A stretch of 64,000 nucleotides of DNA from Luteimonas sp. 9C (GTDB taxonomy: Bacteria > Pseudomonadota > Gammaproteobacteria > Xanthomonadales > Xanthomonadaceae), in the NCBI RefSeq assembly GCF_902506295.1, contig NZ_LR733312.1, forward strand, positions 2,452,759 to 2,516,758, given 5' to 3'. Positions within the stretch are counted from its first letter, which is position 1; each line of letters begins with the position of its first letter. Positions 37,913 through 46,655 of the stretch are shown in pieces. Position numbers and translations under genes: made by a program. Below the pieces are notes generated by a model. It was not told the origin of the DNA, searched no databases, and worked only from the letters and a program-made list of their open reading frames with translations.

Positions 37913-38788
37913 ATGCCCATCCACGCCACACCCCGCAGCCCGGTCACCGCGCTGCTGTTCCTGCTGCTGTGCGCAGTGTCCGGCGCGCTGCAGGCCACCA
38001 CGCCGGCGCCGCCGGCGCTGATGCTCGCCCGCGATCTCGGCACCGCGCCGATCGACGTGCCGGCGTACTTCGTCAGCGAAAAACTCGATGGCGTGCGCGC
38101 ACGCTGGGATGGACGCGCGCTGTGGACGCGCGGCGGCCATCGCATCGCGACGCCGCCCGCGTTCGTGCAGGGTTGGCCGTCGACACCGATGGACGGCGAA
38201 CTGTGGATCGCGCGCGGCCGCTTCGATGTCGTCAGCGGTATCGCACGGAGCAGCCGGCCCGATCCGGCGGACTGGCGGGCCGTGCGTTTCATGGTCTTCG
38301 ACCTCCCCGCGCACACGGGCACGTTCGCCGCGCGCGTCGCCGCGATGCGGACGCTGGTGGACCGGGCCGCGCATCCGCGGCTGCGCATGGTCGAGCAGAC
38401 ACGCCTCGCGTCACGCGCCGCGCTCGATGCGCGCCTCGCGCAGGTGGTCGCGGCTGGCGGCGAAGGGCTGATGCTGCATCACGCCGACGCGCGCTACGGC
38501 ATCGGCCGCAGCAACGCCCTGCTCAAGCTGAAACCGCACGACGATGCCGAAGCACGCGTGCTCGCGCACGCGCCCGGCAAGGGCAAATACACCGGCATGC
38601 TCGGCGCCCTGGTGGTCGAACATCACGACGGTCGCCGGTTCCGCATCGGGACCGGCTTCACCGATGCGCAACGCGCCGATCCGCCGCCGCTCGGCAGCTG
38701 GGTCACCTATCGCTACAACGGCCTGACGTCGACGGGATTGCCGCGCTTCGCCCGGTTCCTGCGCATCCGCGACGACATGCCCCCTTGA
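37913..38788 (+). CDS. ligE: Minimal ATP-dependent DNA ligase with signal peptide (LigE type)
   Basis: 291 aa. An N-terminal export signal (1-28, hydrophobic LLFLLLCAVSGAL, ends near LQA-TTP) is followed by the nucleotidyltransferase domain with active-site Lys in motif I, SEKLDGVRARWDG (about 58-70), motif III FMVFDLPA, motif IV GGEGLMLH and motif V LLKLKPHDDAEA, then a short OB domain. Such ligases lack extra DNA-binding domains and are thought to act in the periplasm, perhaps sealing incoming DNA in competence. It is separate from the Ku-LigD system at 46.7 kb. Confidence 0.88.
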   Translation: MPIHATPRSPVTALLFLLLCAVSGALQATTPAPPALMLARDLGTAPIDVPAYFVSEKLDGVRARWDGRALWTRGGHRIATPPAFVQGWPSTPMDGELWIARGRFDVVSGIARSSRPDPADWRAVRFMVFDLPAHTGTFAARVAAMRTLVDRAAHPRLRMVEQTRLASRAALDARLAQVVAAGGEGLMLHHADARYGIGRSNALLKLKPHDDAEARVLAHAPGKGKYTGMLGALVVEHHDGRRFRIGTGFTDAQRADPPPLGSWVTYRYNGLTSTGLPRFARFLRIRDDMPP

Positions 38789-38882
38789 GACATCCTCATC
38801 CGCCGCGTCGGTGCAGTCGCGACACAGCGTGCGCCGGCGATCCCGTTACGCGCGCAGACGCGGCGCAGGCATCCCCACGTGG

Positions 38883-38911
38883 AAAAAAAAGGCCCGCCAT
38901 CAAGGCGGGCC
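38883..38911 (-). terminator. Rho-independent terminator of the mechanosensitive channel gene
   Basis: On the minus strand, stem GGCCCGCC/GGCGGGCC with a 5-nt loop, followed by eight T. It lies 29 nt after the stop. Confidence 0.85.
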
Positions 38912-38939
38912 TTCCGATTGCATCAGACCAGACGCCCCG

Positions 38940-40562
38940 TCAGGGCAGGCGTTCGTCGTCGCGACGACGCTCGAGATACCCCTTCGCCCAGCGATCCGCG
39001 ACCCGACCGGCCGCTTCGCGGCCACCGAGGCCGAAAGCCAGCGCCGTGGCCACAGCCACCGCCCCCAGCACCAGACCGAAGGCCAGGTTGACGATGTCGT
39101 CGGCAATACCCATCGCACGCAGACCCATCGCGATCACCAGGCCGAGGATCGCGACGCGCGCGATCCGCGACAGGCCGGCGCTGCGATCCGGATTCGCGCG
39201 TTCGATCGCACGCGCCGCCAGATCCGCCAGCCAGTAGCCGACGACCAGGATCACCGCACCCAGCAGGATGTCGCCGCCGAACGCGATGAAGGTGGCCAGC
39301 AGATCGCGCACACCGGTGAAGCCGAGTCGGTGCGCCGCTTCGACGGTGGCGAACAGCATGATGAAGAACAGCGCCACGCGGCCGACGAAGGCAGACAGAC
39401 CGGCGGGACGGCGCGTGTCGTCGATCGGCGGCGTATGCGTCGTGCCGATCGGCAGACCCGGCTCGGGCGTGCCGGCGGCAGCCACTGGATCGGCCGTCGC
39501 CAGCGCGGCATCGACCGGCGCCTGCGTCGTGGACGTCACCGGCGCAGGCGCAAAGAGATGGCCCAGACCCAGACGTGCCGGCAGGCCATCGAAGCCCAGG
39601 TTCTCCAGCAGTCGGGTCAGCAGCCCGGCCACGAAGCGACCCAGATACCAGGCGGCGATCAGGATCACCGCAGCGGCGAGGATGTTCGGAATCGCGACCA
39701 GGAACAGGCCGAGCATGTCGCTCGCCGGCTCGGAGATCGCCCGGATCGCCAGGGCATCGAGCGCAGCGATCAGCGTCGGCACGATGACCAGGATGAAGGC
39801 CAGCGTGCCGCCCAGCTGCGACAGCTTCACGCCTTCGGTCAGATGTTCGCGCTGGCTGAAGCGGTCGACACCCGACGCGGCGAGCAGGTTCGTCACCAGA
39901 CCGCGCAGCACCTTGGCGACCAGCCAGCCGACCAGGCCGATGACGACGGCGGCGAAGATGTTCGGCAGCATCAGCGTGACCTGCGCGGTCATGCCGGTCA
40001 GCGGTTCCATCAGGCCCTCGATGCGCAGCGCACCGACGATCGCCGGCAGGAACAGCAGCAGCACCAGCCAGTAGACGACATCGCCAAGCACGGCCGAGAT
40101 CGGCTTCACGCCCGCCGATTCGGACAGCTTCTCGTCCCAGCGCCCGGCCGCCATCACCCGGTTGATACCGGCGCGCAGCACCGTGGCCAGCACCCATGCC
40201 ACCAGCGCCAGCGCACCGGCCAGGATGATCCGCGGCAGATACAACATCACCTCGGTCACCAGCGCGGAGAACGGCCCGTAGAGCCCGTCGAAACGCAGCA
40301 CGCTGAACACGCCGACCAGGGTCACGATGATGATGAACCAGAAGCCGATGGACGCCGCGACCTTGACGATGTCGAGGTGGGACGCGGTCTGCGTATTGAC
40401 GCGCTCGTTGACGCGCAGGCGACCGAGACCGCTGCGGATCAGCCCGCGCACGAACAGCGCGACGATCAGGCCGACGATCAGGACGAGCACTGCGCCGAGG
40501 ACGGATGGCAGATAGGTACCCAGGCTCATTTCGAGTTGCCGGGCAAGGGAGTTTGGATGCAT
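38940..40562 (-). CDS. Mechanosensitive ion channel family protein with repeated conserved TM helices
   Basis: 540 aa inner-membrane protein with about ten hydrophobic segments. It contains repeated copies of the 'conserved TM helix' pattern (YLPRIILAGALALVAWVLA, LPNIFAAVVIGLVGWLVAKV, IPNILAAAVILIAAWYLG), each helix followed by Arg/Lys, and ends in a porin-like helix GAVAVATALAFGLGGREAAG. The beta-domain of MscS appears absent. This matches CmpX-like proteins, tied to membrane stress in Pseudomonas. AGGA precedes the ATG at 9 nt on the minus strand. Confidence 0.85.
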   Translation of the reverse strand: MHPNSLARQLEMSLGTYLPSVLGAVLVLIVGLIVALFVRGLIRSGLGRLRVNERVNTQTASHLDIVKVAASIGFWFIIIVTLVGVFSVLRFDGLYGPFSALVTEVMLYLPRIILAGALALVAWVLATVLRAGINRVMAAGRWDEKLSESAGVKPISAVLGDVVYWLVLLLFLPAIVGALRIEGLMEPLTGMTAQVTLMLPNIFAAVVIGLVGWLVAKVLRGLVTNLLAASGVDRFSQREHLTEGVKLSQLGGTLAFILVIVPTLIAALDALAIRAISEPASDMLGLFLVAIPNILAAAVILIAAWYLGRFVAGLLTRLLENLGFDGLPARLGLGHLFAPAPVTSTTQAPVDAALATADPVAAAGTPEPGLPIGTTHTPPIDDTRRPAGLSAFVGRVALFFIMLFATVEAAHRLGFTGVRDLLATFIAFGGDILLGAVILVVGYWLADLAARAIERANPDRSAGLSRIARVAILGLVIAMGLRAMGIADDIVNLAFGLVLGAVAVATALAFGLGGREAAGRVADRWAKGYLERRRDDERLP

Positions 40563-40870
40563 GGAGTCGTTCCTCGCAGGGATGCGGCCGGGCCGCACCG
40601 AGTCGATGGTTGGACGACGACGCGTAACGCGCGGCCGATGGCGGATCGGCACGGAACGAGCGTCGGGTCACCACACACTGCGTGGAAGTGGTCCGTCTGG
40701 TGCGAGGCATCGCCGGCGTGCGGCGGATGCAGGAGTCCGTGCCGCGCACAGTGTGGCCGCTGCGGGTGTGCGCTTACGGTGAATCCGAACGATCGATCTG
40801 CGCATTCATGCGCATCGATGCGACATGGCCTGCGATCGCGCGCGCATTCGTCAGTGCCGTCGCGGGTCGC
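40563..40870. other. Non-coding stretch between channel and patatin genes
   Basis: A gap of 308 nt. It should hold the promoter of the channel gene on the minus strand, but no hexamer pair stands out. There are small repeats of GCGCAT near 40800-40815. I see no gene or RNA. Confidence 0.5.
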
Positions 40871-41911
40871 TCAACAGGCACGTTCCTTGGCGAACGGATT
40901 GAGACGTCGCACCCAGTTGTCGCCGCAGTCGATGTCGACCGGCGCGGGTTCCACCGGCTTGACCGGCGTGCGCGCTGCGGCGCGTGCCCGCTCGAGCTCG
41001 GCGATCTTCGCGCGGATCTGCGGCATCGCCGCGAGCGCCGCACGTTCGCCCTGCAGGATCGCCGCATTGCGCTGTTCGAAGCTCGCCGGGCCGATGTCGT
41101 TGACCTGCGGCCGGATCACCACCTCCGCGCGTGCGAGTTCCTGGCGGCCGAGGTTCTGGCCCATGATCGCGATCGACTGGTTGACGATGCCGAGCATGCT
41201 GCCGGGCATCGTGCCGCTGGCCTTGCTGGAGATGTCGACCGCGATCACGAGATCGGCGCCGAGCTGCCTGGCCGCGTCCACCGGCACCGGACTCACCACG
41301 CCGCCATCGACGTAATGCCGGTCACCGATCTTCACAGGCTCGAACACACCCGGCACGCTGCTCGAGGCGCGCACCGCCTGTCCGGTGTTGCCACGCACGA
41401 AGACGATGCGATCGCCGGTTTCCAGGCGCGTCGCGACCGCGGCGAACGGAATGCGCATGTGGTCGAGCGTGCGGTTGCCGACTTCCTGGTTGACGTAGTT
41501 CTGCAGCGCGACGCCCTGCACCAGACCACCGGAGAACAGGCGCACGTCGCGGATGCTCGACTCGTCGAGCGCGACGGCGCGTTCCTGCATTTGGAAAGGA
41601 TCCATGCCGCTGGCGTACAGCGCGCCGACCACGCTGCCGGCGCTGGTGCCTGCGACGACGTCGGCCTTGATGCCGTTGGCTTCGAGCATCTTGATCACGC
41701 CGATGTGGGCGAAGCCTTTCGCCGCGCCCCCGCCGAGCGCGAGACCGATGCGCACCGGCTGCGGACGTGGCGCGACGGCTGCAGGGGACGTCGGCTGCAC
41801 GGCGGCCGGCGGCGCCGGCCGCACGTCGTCGCGACCACACGCCGCGAGCACGAGCAGGCCGCAGGCGAGCAGCGCGATACGCGCCTGGCGGAACGGGGTG
41901 CGGAGACGCAT
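40871..41911 (-). CDS. Patatin-like phospholipase lipoprotein (RssA/YchK type)
   Basis: 346 aa. The lipobox VLAACGRD gives Cys25. The patatin domain (about 52-255) has the oxyanion loop GGGAAKGFAHIG, the nucleophile in GTSAGS (about 89-94) and the catalytic Asp in DGGVVSPVPV (about 207). A charged helical C-terminus follows (AALAAMPQIRAKIAELERARA). It should act as a serine acyl hydrolase at the membrane. It follows the M28 gene by 76 nt on the same strand. Confidence 0.92.
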   Translation of the reverse strand: MRLRTPFRQARIALLACGLLVLAACGRDDVRPAPPAAVQPTSPAAVAPRPQPVRIGLALGGGAAKGFAHIGVIKMLEANGIKADVVAGTSAGSVVGALYASGMDPFQMQERAVALDESSIRDVRLFSGGLVQGVALQNYVNQEVGNRTLDHMRIPFAAVATRLETGDRIVFVRGNTGQAVRASSSVPGVFEPVKIGDRHYVDGGVVSPVPVDAARQLGADLVIAVDISSKASGTMPGSMLGIVNQSIAIMGQNLGRQELARAEVVIRPQVNDIGPASFEQRNAAILQGERAALAAMPQIRAKIAELERARAAARTPVKPVEPAPVDIDCGDNWVRRLNPFAKERAC

Positions 41912-41987
41912 GCGGAGGACGCCGGTTCTGGACTGGCGCCGAGGATACCCGCGCCTCGCCTGTCGGCGGCTGAAGCGTCGCGACGGC

Positions 41988-43682
41988 TCAGCGCGCGGCG
42001 CGTGTGCCGAAGCGCGTGCCGAAGAAATCACCGTCGTTCCAGCGGGGCGGCGCTTCGGCGTCGCCGACGATCCGCGTGAGCGCCGCCGCGACCTCCGCCA
42101 TCCGCGCGGCGTCGCCGTACTGGATCGGCAGATCCGCCTGGTCGCAGGGCTGGTGGTAGCAGTTGCGCAGGAACCAGGTCGCCGCGATCTTCGGCTTCTG
42201 GCTGTCGTTGGCAGGCGCGACGCCGGCATCGAGATACAGCGCGGGAATGCCGGCGCGCACGAAGGCGTACTGGTCGCTGCGCACGAACGCGACTTCTTCG
42301 GGGAACGGATCCGGCGACACCTCGACGCCGACTTCGCCGGCCGCCTGCGTGATCGCGGCCGAGAGCGTGGAGTGCTCGCTGCCGATCGCGACGATGTCGC
42401 GCGTGGGCGCGGTCAGGATCGGCATGTCGATGTTGAAGTTGGCGACGAGCCTGCCGGCCACGACCGGCGGATGCCGCGCCAGCCATTCGGCGCCGAGCAG
42501 GCCCTGTTCCTCGGCGGTGAGCGCGGCGAACAGCGTGCTGCGCGCCGGCGCAGCATCGCCGTCGGCCAGGGTGCGCGCGGTTTCGGTCAGGATCGCGACG
42601 CCCAGCGCGTTGTCGAGCGCGCCGTTGTAGATCGCGTCACCGTCGACCGGCGTGCCGGTGCCGATGTGGTCGAGATGCGCGGTGTGCACGAGCGCCTGCC
42701 CCGCGCGCGCCGCGTCGCGACCCGGCAGCACGCCGAGCACGTTGCGCGATTCCAGCGTGTCGATACGGGTGCGCGTCTGCAGCGTCAGTGTGCCCGGTAG
42801 CGGGAACGGTTTCAGTGTGCCGGCGCGCGCGGCGTCGAAAAGCTGCGAGGCCGTCTGCGGCCCATCGGCGAAGACGAGGTCGGCCGCGGTCGCGGCGACA
42901 CGTGCGCTCGCACGCAGCTGCGCGGGGGCATCGACGGGACGGTCGTCGGCATCGCGCAGACGCATGGCCGGCCTGCCCGCCTGCGCCACGCTGCGTGCCC
43001 ACGGCATGCCGGCCTCGTCGTCGACGGTATTGACCAGCACCAGGCCCACCGCGCCGCGCGCGACCACGGCCTCGATCTTGGTGCGCAGGCTGGCGTAATA
43101 CGCCTGCGGATTCGGCGCGAAGCTGCGCGGCGCGCCGCCGAACACGATCGCGATGCGGCCCTGCAGCTCGACACCGGCGAAATCGTCATGACGCAGTTCC
43201 GGCGCGTGGATCGCCTGGCCGACGAACACCGCCGGCGCGGTGATCTCGCCTTCGGTCGCATTGAAATCCGGCATCGGCAGGAACTGGTCGCCCGCCCGCA
43301 GCGCGATCGTGCGTCCGTTGCGCGTGACCGACAGCATCGCCGCGGCCGGGTCGGCCACGGCGCGGACCAGCGGTACGCGCTGGAACCAGCCGCCGTCGTC
43401 GCCCGCGGGCGCCAGCCCGCTCTCGGCGAAGCGGCGCGCGACGTGTTCGGCGGCGCTGTCGAATCCCGGCGTACCGGTCTCGCGTCCGGCCATCGCATCG
43501 TCCGCCAGTACGCGCACATCGGCCTCGATCCGTTGTCCGGCCGGCGTCTCGTTGACCACCTCGGCCGCAGGCGGCATCGGCGCCCCCGGCGCGGTCTGCG
43601 CCTGCACCGCGGCGTCGCTGTCGCGCCCACCGCAGGCGACCAGCAACACCGCGCAGGCAACGGTCAGGACGGGACGTGACAT
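41988..43682 (-). CDS. M28 family metallopeptidase lipoprotein (second copy)
   Basis: 564 aa. The lipobox LLVACGGRD gives Cys17. A PA-like insert lies at about 145-300, followed by the M28 core with HTAHLDHIG (zinc ligands His and Asp), GALDNALGVA, LTAEEQGLLG, NIDMPILT and NCYHQPCD. The same layout as the protein at 27.2-28.9 kb, but clearly diverged and with extra Cys near the last ligand. It is divergent from the ABC importer over 83 nt. Confidence 0.92.
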   Translation of the reverse strand: MSRPVLTVACAVLLVACGGRDSDAAVQAQTAPGAPMPPAAEVVNETPAGQRIEADVRVLADDAMAGRETGTPGFDSAAEHVARRFAESGLAPAGDDGGWFQRVPLVRAVADPAAAMLSVTRNGRTIALRAGDQFLPMPDFNATEGEITAPAVFVGQAIHAPELRHDDFAGVELQGRIAIVFGGAPRSFAPNPQAYYASLRTKIEAVVARGAVGLVLVNTVDDEAGMPWARSVAQAGRPAMRLRDADDRPVDAPAQLRASARVAATAADLVFADGPQTASQLFDAARAGTLKPFPLPGTLTLQTRTRIDTLESRNVLGVLPGRDAARAGQALVHTAHLDHIGTGTPVDGDAIYNGALDNALGVAILTETARTLADGDAAPARSTLFAALTAEEQGLLGAEWLARHPPVVAGRLVANFNIDMPILTAPTRDIVAIGSEHSTLSAAITQAAGEVGVEVSPDPFPEEVAFVRSDQYAFVRAGIPALYLDAGVAPANDSQKPKIAATWFLRNCYHQPCDQADLPIQYGDAARMAEVAAALTRIVGDAEAPPRWNDGDFFGTRFGTRAAR

Positions 43683-43765
43683 GGGCGGCTCCGGTGCGGG
43701 ATCGCGACGGTAGCATGCAGCTCGGCGCGCGATCGCGTCGACAGAGGCTGCGCTACTGTCGCCCC

Positions 43766-44503
43766 ATGTTCGAACTCCACCAGGTGCATCGCCGCTTCGG
43801 CGCAACCGTCGGTCTCGACGGCATCGATCTGCGCATCGCGCCCGGCGCGACGACCGCGCTGATCGGGCCGAGCGGGGCCGGCAAGTCGACGCTGCTGCGG
43901 CTGCTGATCGGTCTCGAATGGCCGGATGCCGGCAAGGTGTGCTTCGAGAACGTGCCGCTGCGCCGCGATGCGCTGCTCGCGCACCGGCGGCGCATTGGCT
44001 ACGTGATCCAGGAAGGCGGACTGTTTCCGCATCTCGATGCGATCGGCAACGTGGGGCTGCTGGCGCGTACGCTGGGCTGGTCGACGGCACGCATCGAAGC
44101 GCGCGCGTCCGAACTCGCGGGCCTGTGCCGGCTGCCCGCCGATGCGCTGCGACGGTATCCGGCCGAGCTGTCGGGTGGCCAGCGCCAGCGCGTGGGCCTG
44201 ATCCGTGCGTTGATGCTGGACCCGGACGTGCTGCTGCTCGACGAGCCGCTGGGCGCGCTGGATCCGATCGTGCGCTTCGAGCTGCAGGCCGAGATGCGCG
44301 CCCTGTTCGAACGGCTCGGCAAGACCGTCGTGCTGGTGACCCACGACGTCGCCGAGGCCGCGTGGTTCGCCGACACCATCGTGCTGCTGCGCGATGGGCA
44401 CATCGTCCAGCAGGGCGCGCCGCGCAGCCTGCTCGATGCGCCCGTCGAACCCTTCGTGCGCGCTTTCATGACCGCGCAGCGCAGCGTCGAGGACGCGGCA
44501 TGA
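43766..44503 (+). CDS. ABC importer ATPase, OpuC/quaternary-amine family
   Basis: 245 aa ATP-binding subunit. Walker A GPSGAGKST (34-42), Q-loop YVIQEGGLFPHL (an OpuC-family feature), signature LSGGQRQRVG, Walker B VLLLDEPLGALD and H-loop THD are intact. There is no CBS-domain tail as in full-length OpuA/OpuCA, so osmotic gating through CBS is absent. Its stop overlaps the start of the permease gene (ATGA). Confidence 0.93.
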   Translation: MFELHQVHRRFGATVGLDGIDLRIAPGATTALIGPSGAGKSTLLRLLIGLEWPDAGKVCFENVPLRRDALLAHRRRIGYVIQEGGLFPHLDAIGNVGLLARTLGWSTARIEARASELAGLCRLPADALRRYPAELSGGQRQRVGLIRALMLDPDVLLLDEPLGALDPIVRFELQAEMRALFERLGKTVVLVTHDVAEAAWFADTIVLLRDGHIVQQGAPRSLLDAPVEPFVRAFMTAQRSVEDAA

Positions 44504-45975
44504 GGCGTGGCCTGTGCGGCGCGCTCGCGTGCTGGCTGATGCTCGCGTGCGGGAGCATCTTCGCCGCGCCGGTCGTCGTCGGCTCGAAGAACTTCACCGA
44601 AGGCGTGCTGCTCGGTGAGATCGCGACACAGGCCGGCCGCGACGCCGGCGCCGACGTGCGCCACCAGCGCCAGCTCGGCGGCACCCGCATCCTGTGGCGC
44701 GCGCTGCAGGACGGCAGCATCGATGCCTACGCCGAGTACACCGGCACGCTGGCCGACGAGCTGCTGCAGATGCCGGGCGCCGATGTCGCGGCGATGCAGG
44801 CGGCGCTCGCGCGCGACGGCCTGGCGATGACCGCGCCGCTCGGTTTCGACAACAGTTACGCGCTGGGCATGCGCCGCGCACACGCGGCGGAACTCGGCAT
44901 CCGCACGCTGTCGGACCTGCGCGCGCACCCGGCGCTGCGGCTGGGCCTGAGCAACGAGTTCATGTCGCGTGCCGACGGCTGGCCCGGTCTGCGGAACGCC
45001 TATGGGCTGCCGCAGACGGCCACGGGCCTCGACCACGACCTGGCCTACCGCGCACTCGCCAACGGCGCGATCGACGCGACCGATCTCTACGGCACCGATG
45101 CCGAGATTCCGTATTACGACCTCGTCGTGCTGCGCGACGACCGCGCGTACTTCCCGTCCTACGCCGCGGTCTATCTCTACCGCCGCGACCTGGCGCAGCG
45201 CGCGCCGGTGTTGCGCGACGCACTGCACGGTCTCGAAGGGCGCATCGATGCGGCGACGATGCAGCGCCTCAACGCACGCGTGAAGCTCGACCGCGAAGCG
45301 GAATCCGCGGTTGCGGCCGACTGGCTGGGACTGGAGGCACCCGACAGCGACAGCCGCACCGCGCGCATCTGGCAGCGCACCCGCGAACACCTTGCGCTGG
45401 TCGGCATCTCGCTCGGCGCCGCGCTGCTGGTCGCGTTGCCGCTGGGCATCCTCGCTGCGCGTCGGCCGCGCCTCGGACAGGCCGTGCTCGCGCTCACGGG
45501 AGTGCTGCAGACGCTGCCGTCGCTGGCGGTCTTCGTCTTCATGATTCCGCTGTTCGGCATCGGCGCCGGCCCGGCGATCGCGGCGCTGTTCCTCTACAGC
45601 CTGCTGCCGATCGTCCGCAATACGTATGCGGGTCTGACCGGCATACCGCGCGAACTGCGCGAGACCGCCGCGGCGATCGGCCTGCCGGCTGCCACGCGGT
45701 TATGGCGCATCGAACTGCCGCTGGCGCTGCGCACGATCCTCGCCGGCATCAAGACCGCGGCGGTGATCAACGTCGGCACCGCGACGCTGGGCGCGCTGAT
45801 TGGCGCCGGCGGTTACGGCCAGCCGATCCTGACCGGCATCCGCCTCGACGACATCGGCCTGATCCTCGAAGGGGCGGTGCCGGCGGCGGTGCTCGCGCTG
45901 GCGGTGCAGGGCGTGTTCGAACTCGCCGAGCGGGTCCTCACGCCGCGCGGATTGCGCCTCGCGGCGCGGCGTTGA
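44500..45975 (+). CDS. Fused substrate-binding protein and ABC permease, osmoprotectant or EgtU-like
   Basis: 491 aa. A signal or anchor sequence (1-22) leads to an OpuAC-type binding domain (about 23-280, starting VVVGSKNFTEGVLLGEI, with the GGTRILWRAL and YAEYTGTL segments), then a five-helix permease (about 300-485) with an EAA-type loop (ELRETAAAIGLP) and GYGQPILTGI. In known one-chain versions such as EgtU the permease comes first and the binding domain last; here the order is reversed. It takes up a compatible solute or related small amine with the ATPase made upstream. Confidence 0.9.
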   Translation: MRRGLCGALACWLMLACGSIFAAPVVVGSKNFTEGVLLGEIATQAGRDAGADVRHQRQLGGTRILWRALQDGSIDAYAEYTGTLADELLQMPGADVAAMQAALARDGLAMTAPLGFDNSYALGMRRAHAAELGIRTLSDLRAHPALRLGLSNEFMSRADGWPGLRNAYGLPQTATGLDHDLAYRALANGAIDATDLYGTDAEIPYYDLVVLRDDRAYFPSYAAVYLYRRDLAQRAPVLRDALHGLEGRIDAATMQRLNARVKLDREAESAVAADWLGLEAPDSDSRTARIWQRTREHLALVGISLGAALLVALPLGILAARRPRLGQAVLALTGVLQTLPSLAVFVFMIPLFGIGAGPAIAALFLYSLLPIVRNTYAGLTGIPRELRETAAAIGLPAATRLWRIELPLALRTILAGIKTAAVINVGTATLGALIGAGGYGQPILTGIRLDDIGLILEGAVPAAVLALAVQGVFELAERVLTPRGLRLAARR

Positions 45976-45981
45976 GCCTGC

Positions 45982-46590
45982 TCACAACGTGCCGGTACGC
46001 AGTCCGTCCCAGACCGTCCATGCAGTCGCGCTGACACCCACCAGGATCCAGGCCGCGTTGTAGATCGTGAAGCGGCGATTGCCACGCCCATCCGGATCGC
46101 CGCACGCCGCGTTCGCCGCCTGCTGCATGCGCAGCAGGCACACGCAATTGACCGGCATCACGATCACGCCCAGCCATTCGAGCCAGAGCCACGCATCCGT
46201 GACATGGAAGACCAGCCAGGGCCACGCGATCGCACTGCCGTAGTTGAGCACTTCCATGACGACGAACACGGTGGCGAGGGTCATCGGCCACCAGCGGCGT
46301 GCGATGCCGCGTGCGCGCAGCGAGCCGTCGATGCGTCGCACTAGCGCATGCGCATAGAACAGGCCGAACAGCGCGCGCGGGATCGGCCAGATCGTCTCAC
46401 CCCGGCCCATCCGCCAGCGCGACCAGTGCATGTAGAACCAGAACAGCTGGTAGAGGCCAAGCGTCGCGATGTAGAGCACGACGAACTTCACCGGCGCGAC
46501 CACGTGGAACGGCGCGTCGCGGTCGGCCCCGGACGGCGTGTCACGCACGCGGGTCGTGGGCGGCGCGTACGGATCGTGCGGGGTGCTCAT
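45982..46590 (-). CDS. Membrane protein of unknown function (DUF4234-like)
   Basis: 202 aa with four hydrophobic segments. The first, VKFVVLYIATLGLYQLFWFYMHW (about 33-55, cut here as two parts: VKFVVLYIATLGLY and QLFWFYMHW), resembles the DUF4234 opening. An Arg-rich turn RIDGSLRARGIARRWW follows. It converges on the ABC permease gene, only 6 nt apart, and is in line with ligD but not obviously linked. Confidence 0.75.
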   Translation of the reverse strand: MSTPHDPYAPPTTRVRDTPSGADRDAPFHVVAPVKFVVLYIATLGLYQLFWFYMHWSRWRMGRGETIWPIPRALFGLFYAHALVRRIDGSLRARGIARRWWPMTLATVFVVMEVLNYGSAIAWPWLVFHVTDAWLWLEWLGVIVMPVNCVCLLRMQQAANAACGDPDGRGNRRFTIYNAAWILVGVSATAWTVWDGLRTGTL

Positions 46591-46655
46591 CGTGTGTCCA
46601 TCGGTGCGCGGTCCTCGCTGTGTCGCGTGGGCCATGGTACGGGCGGCCCGCAGGT

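Noticed and set aside
37668-37931. Minus-strand frame of 87 codons after algC
   Set aside because: It has no RBS, is Arg/Gly/Ala-rich, and overlaps the start of the ligase gene.
46499-46514. CCACGTGGAAC resembling parS
   Set aside because: Only the right arm matches; the left arm has four changes and it lies in coding sequence far from the cluster.
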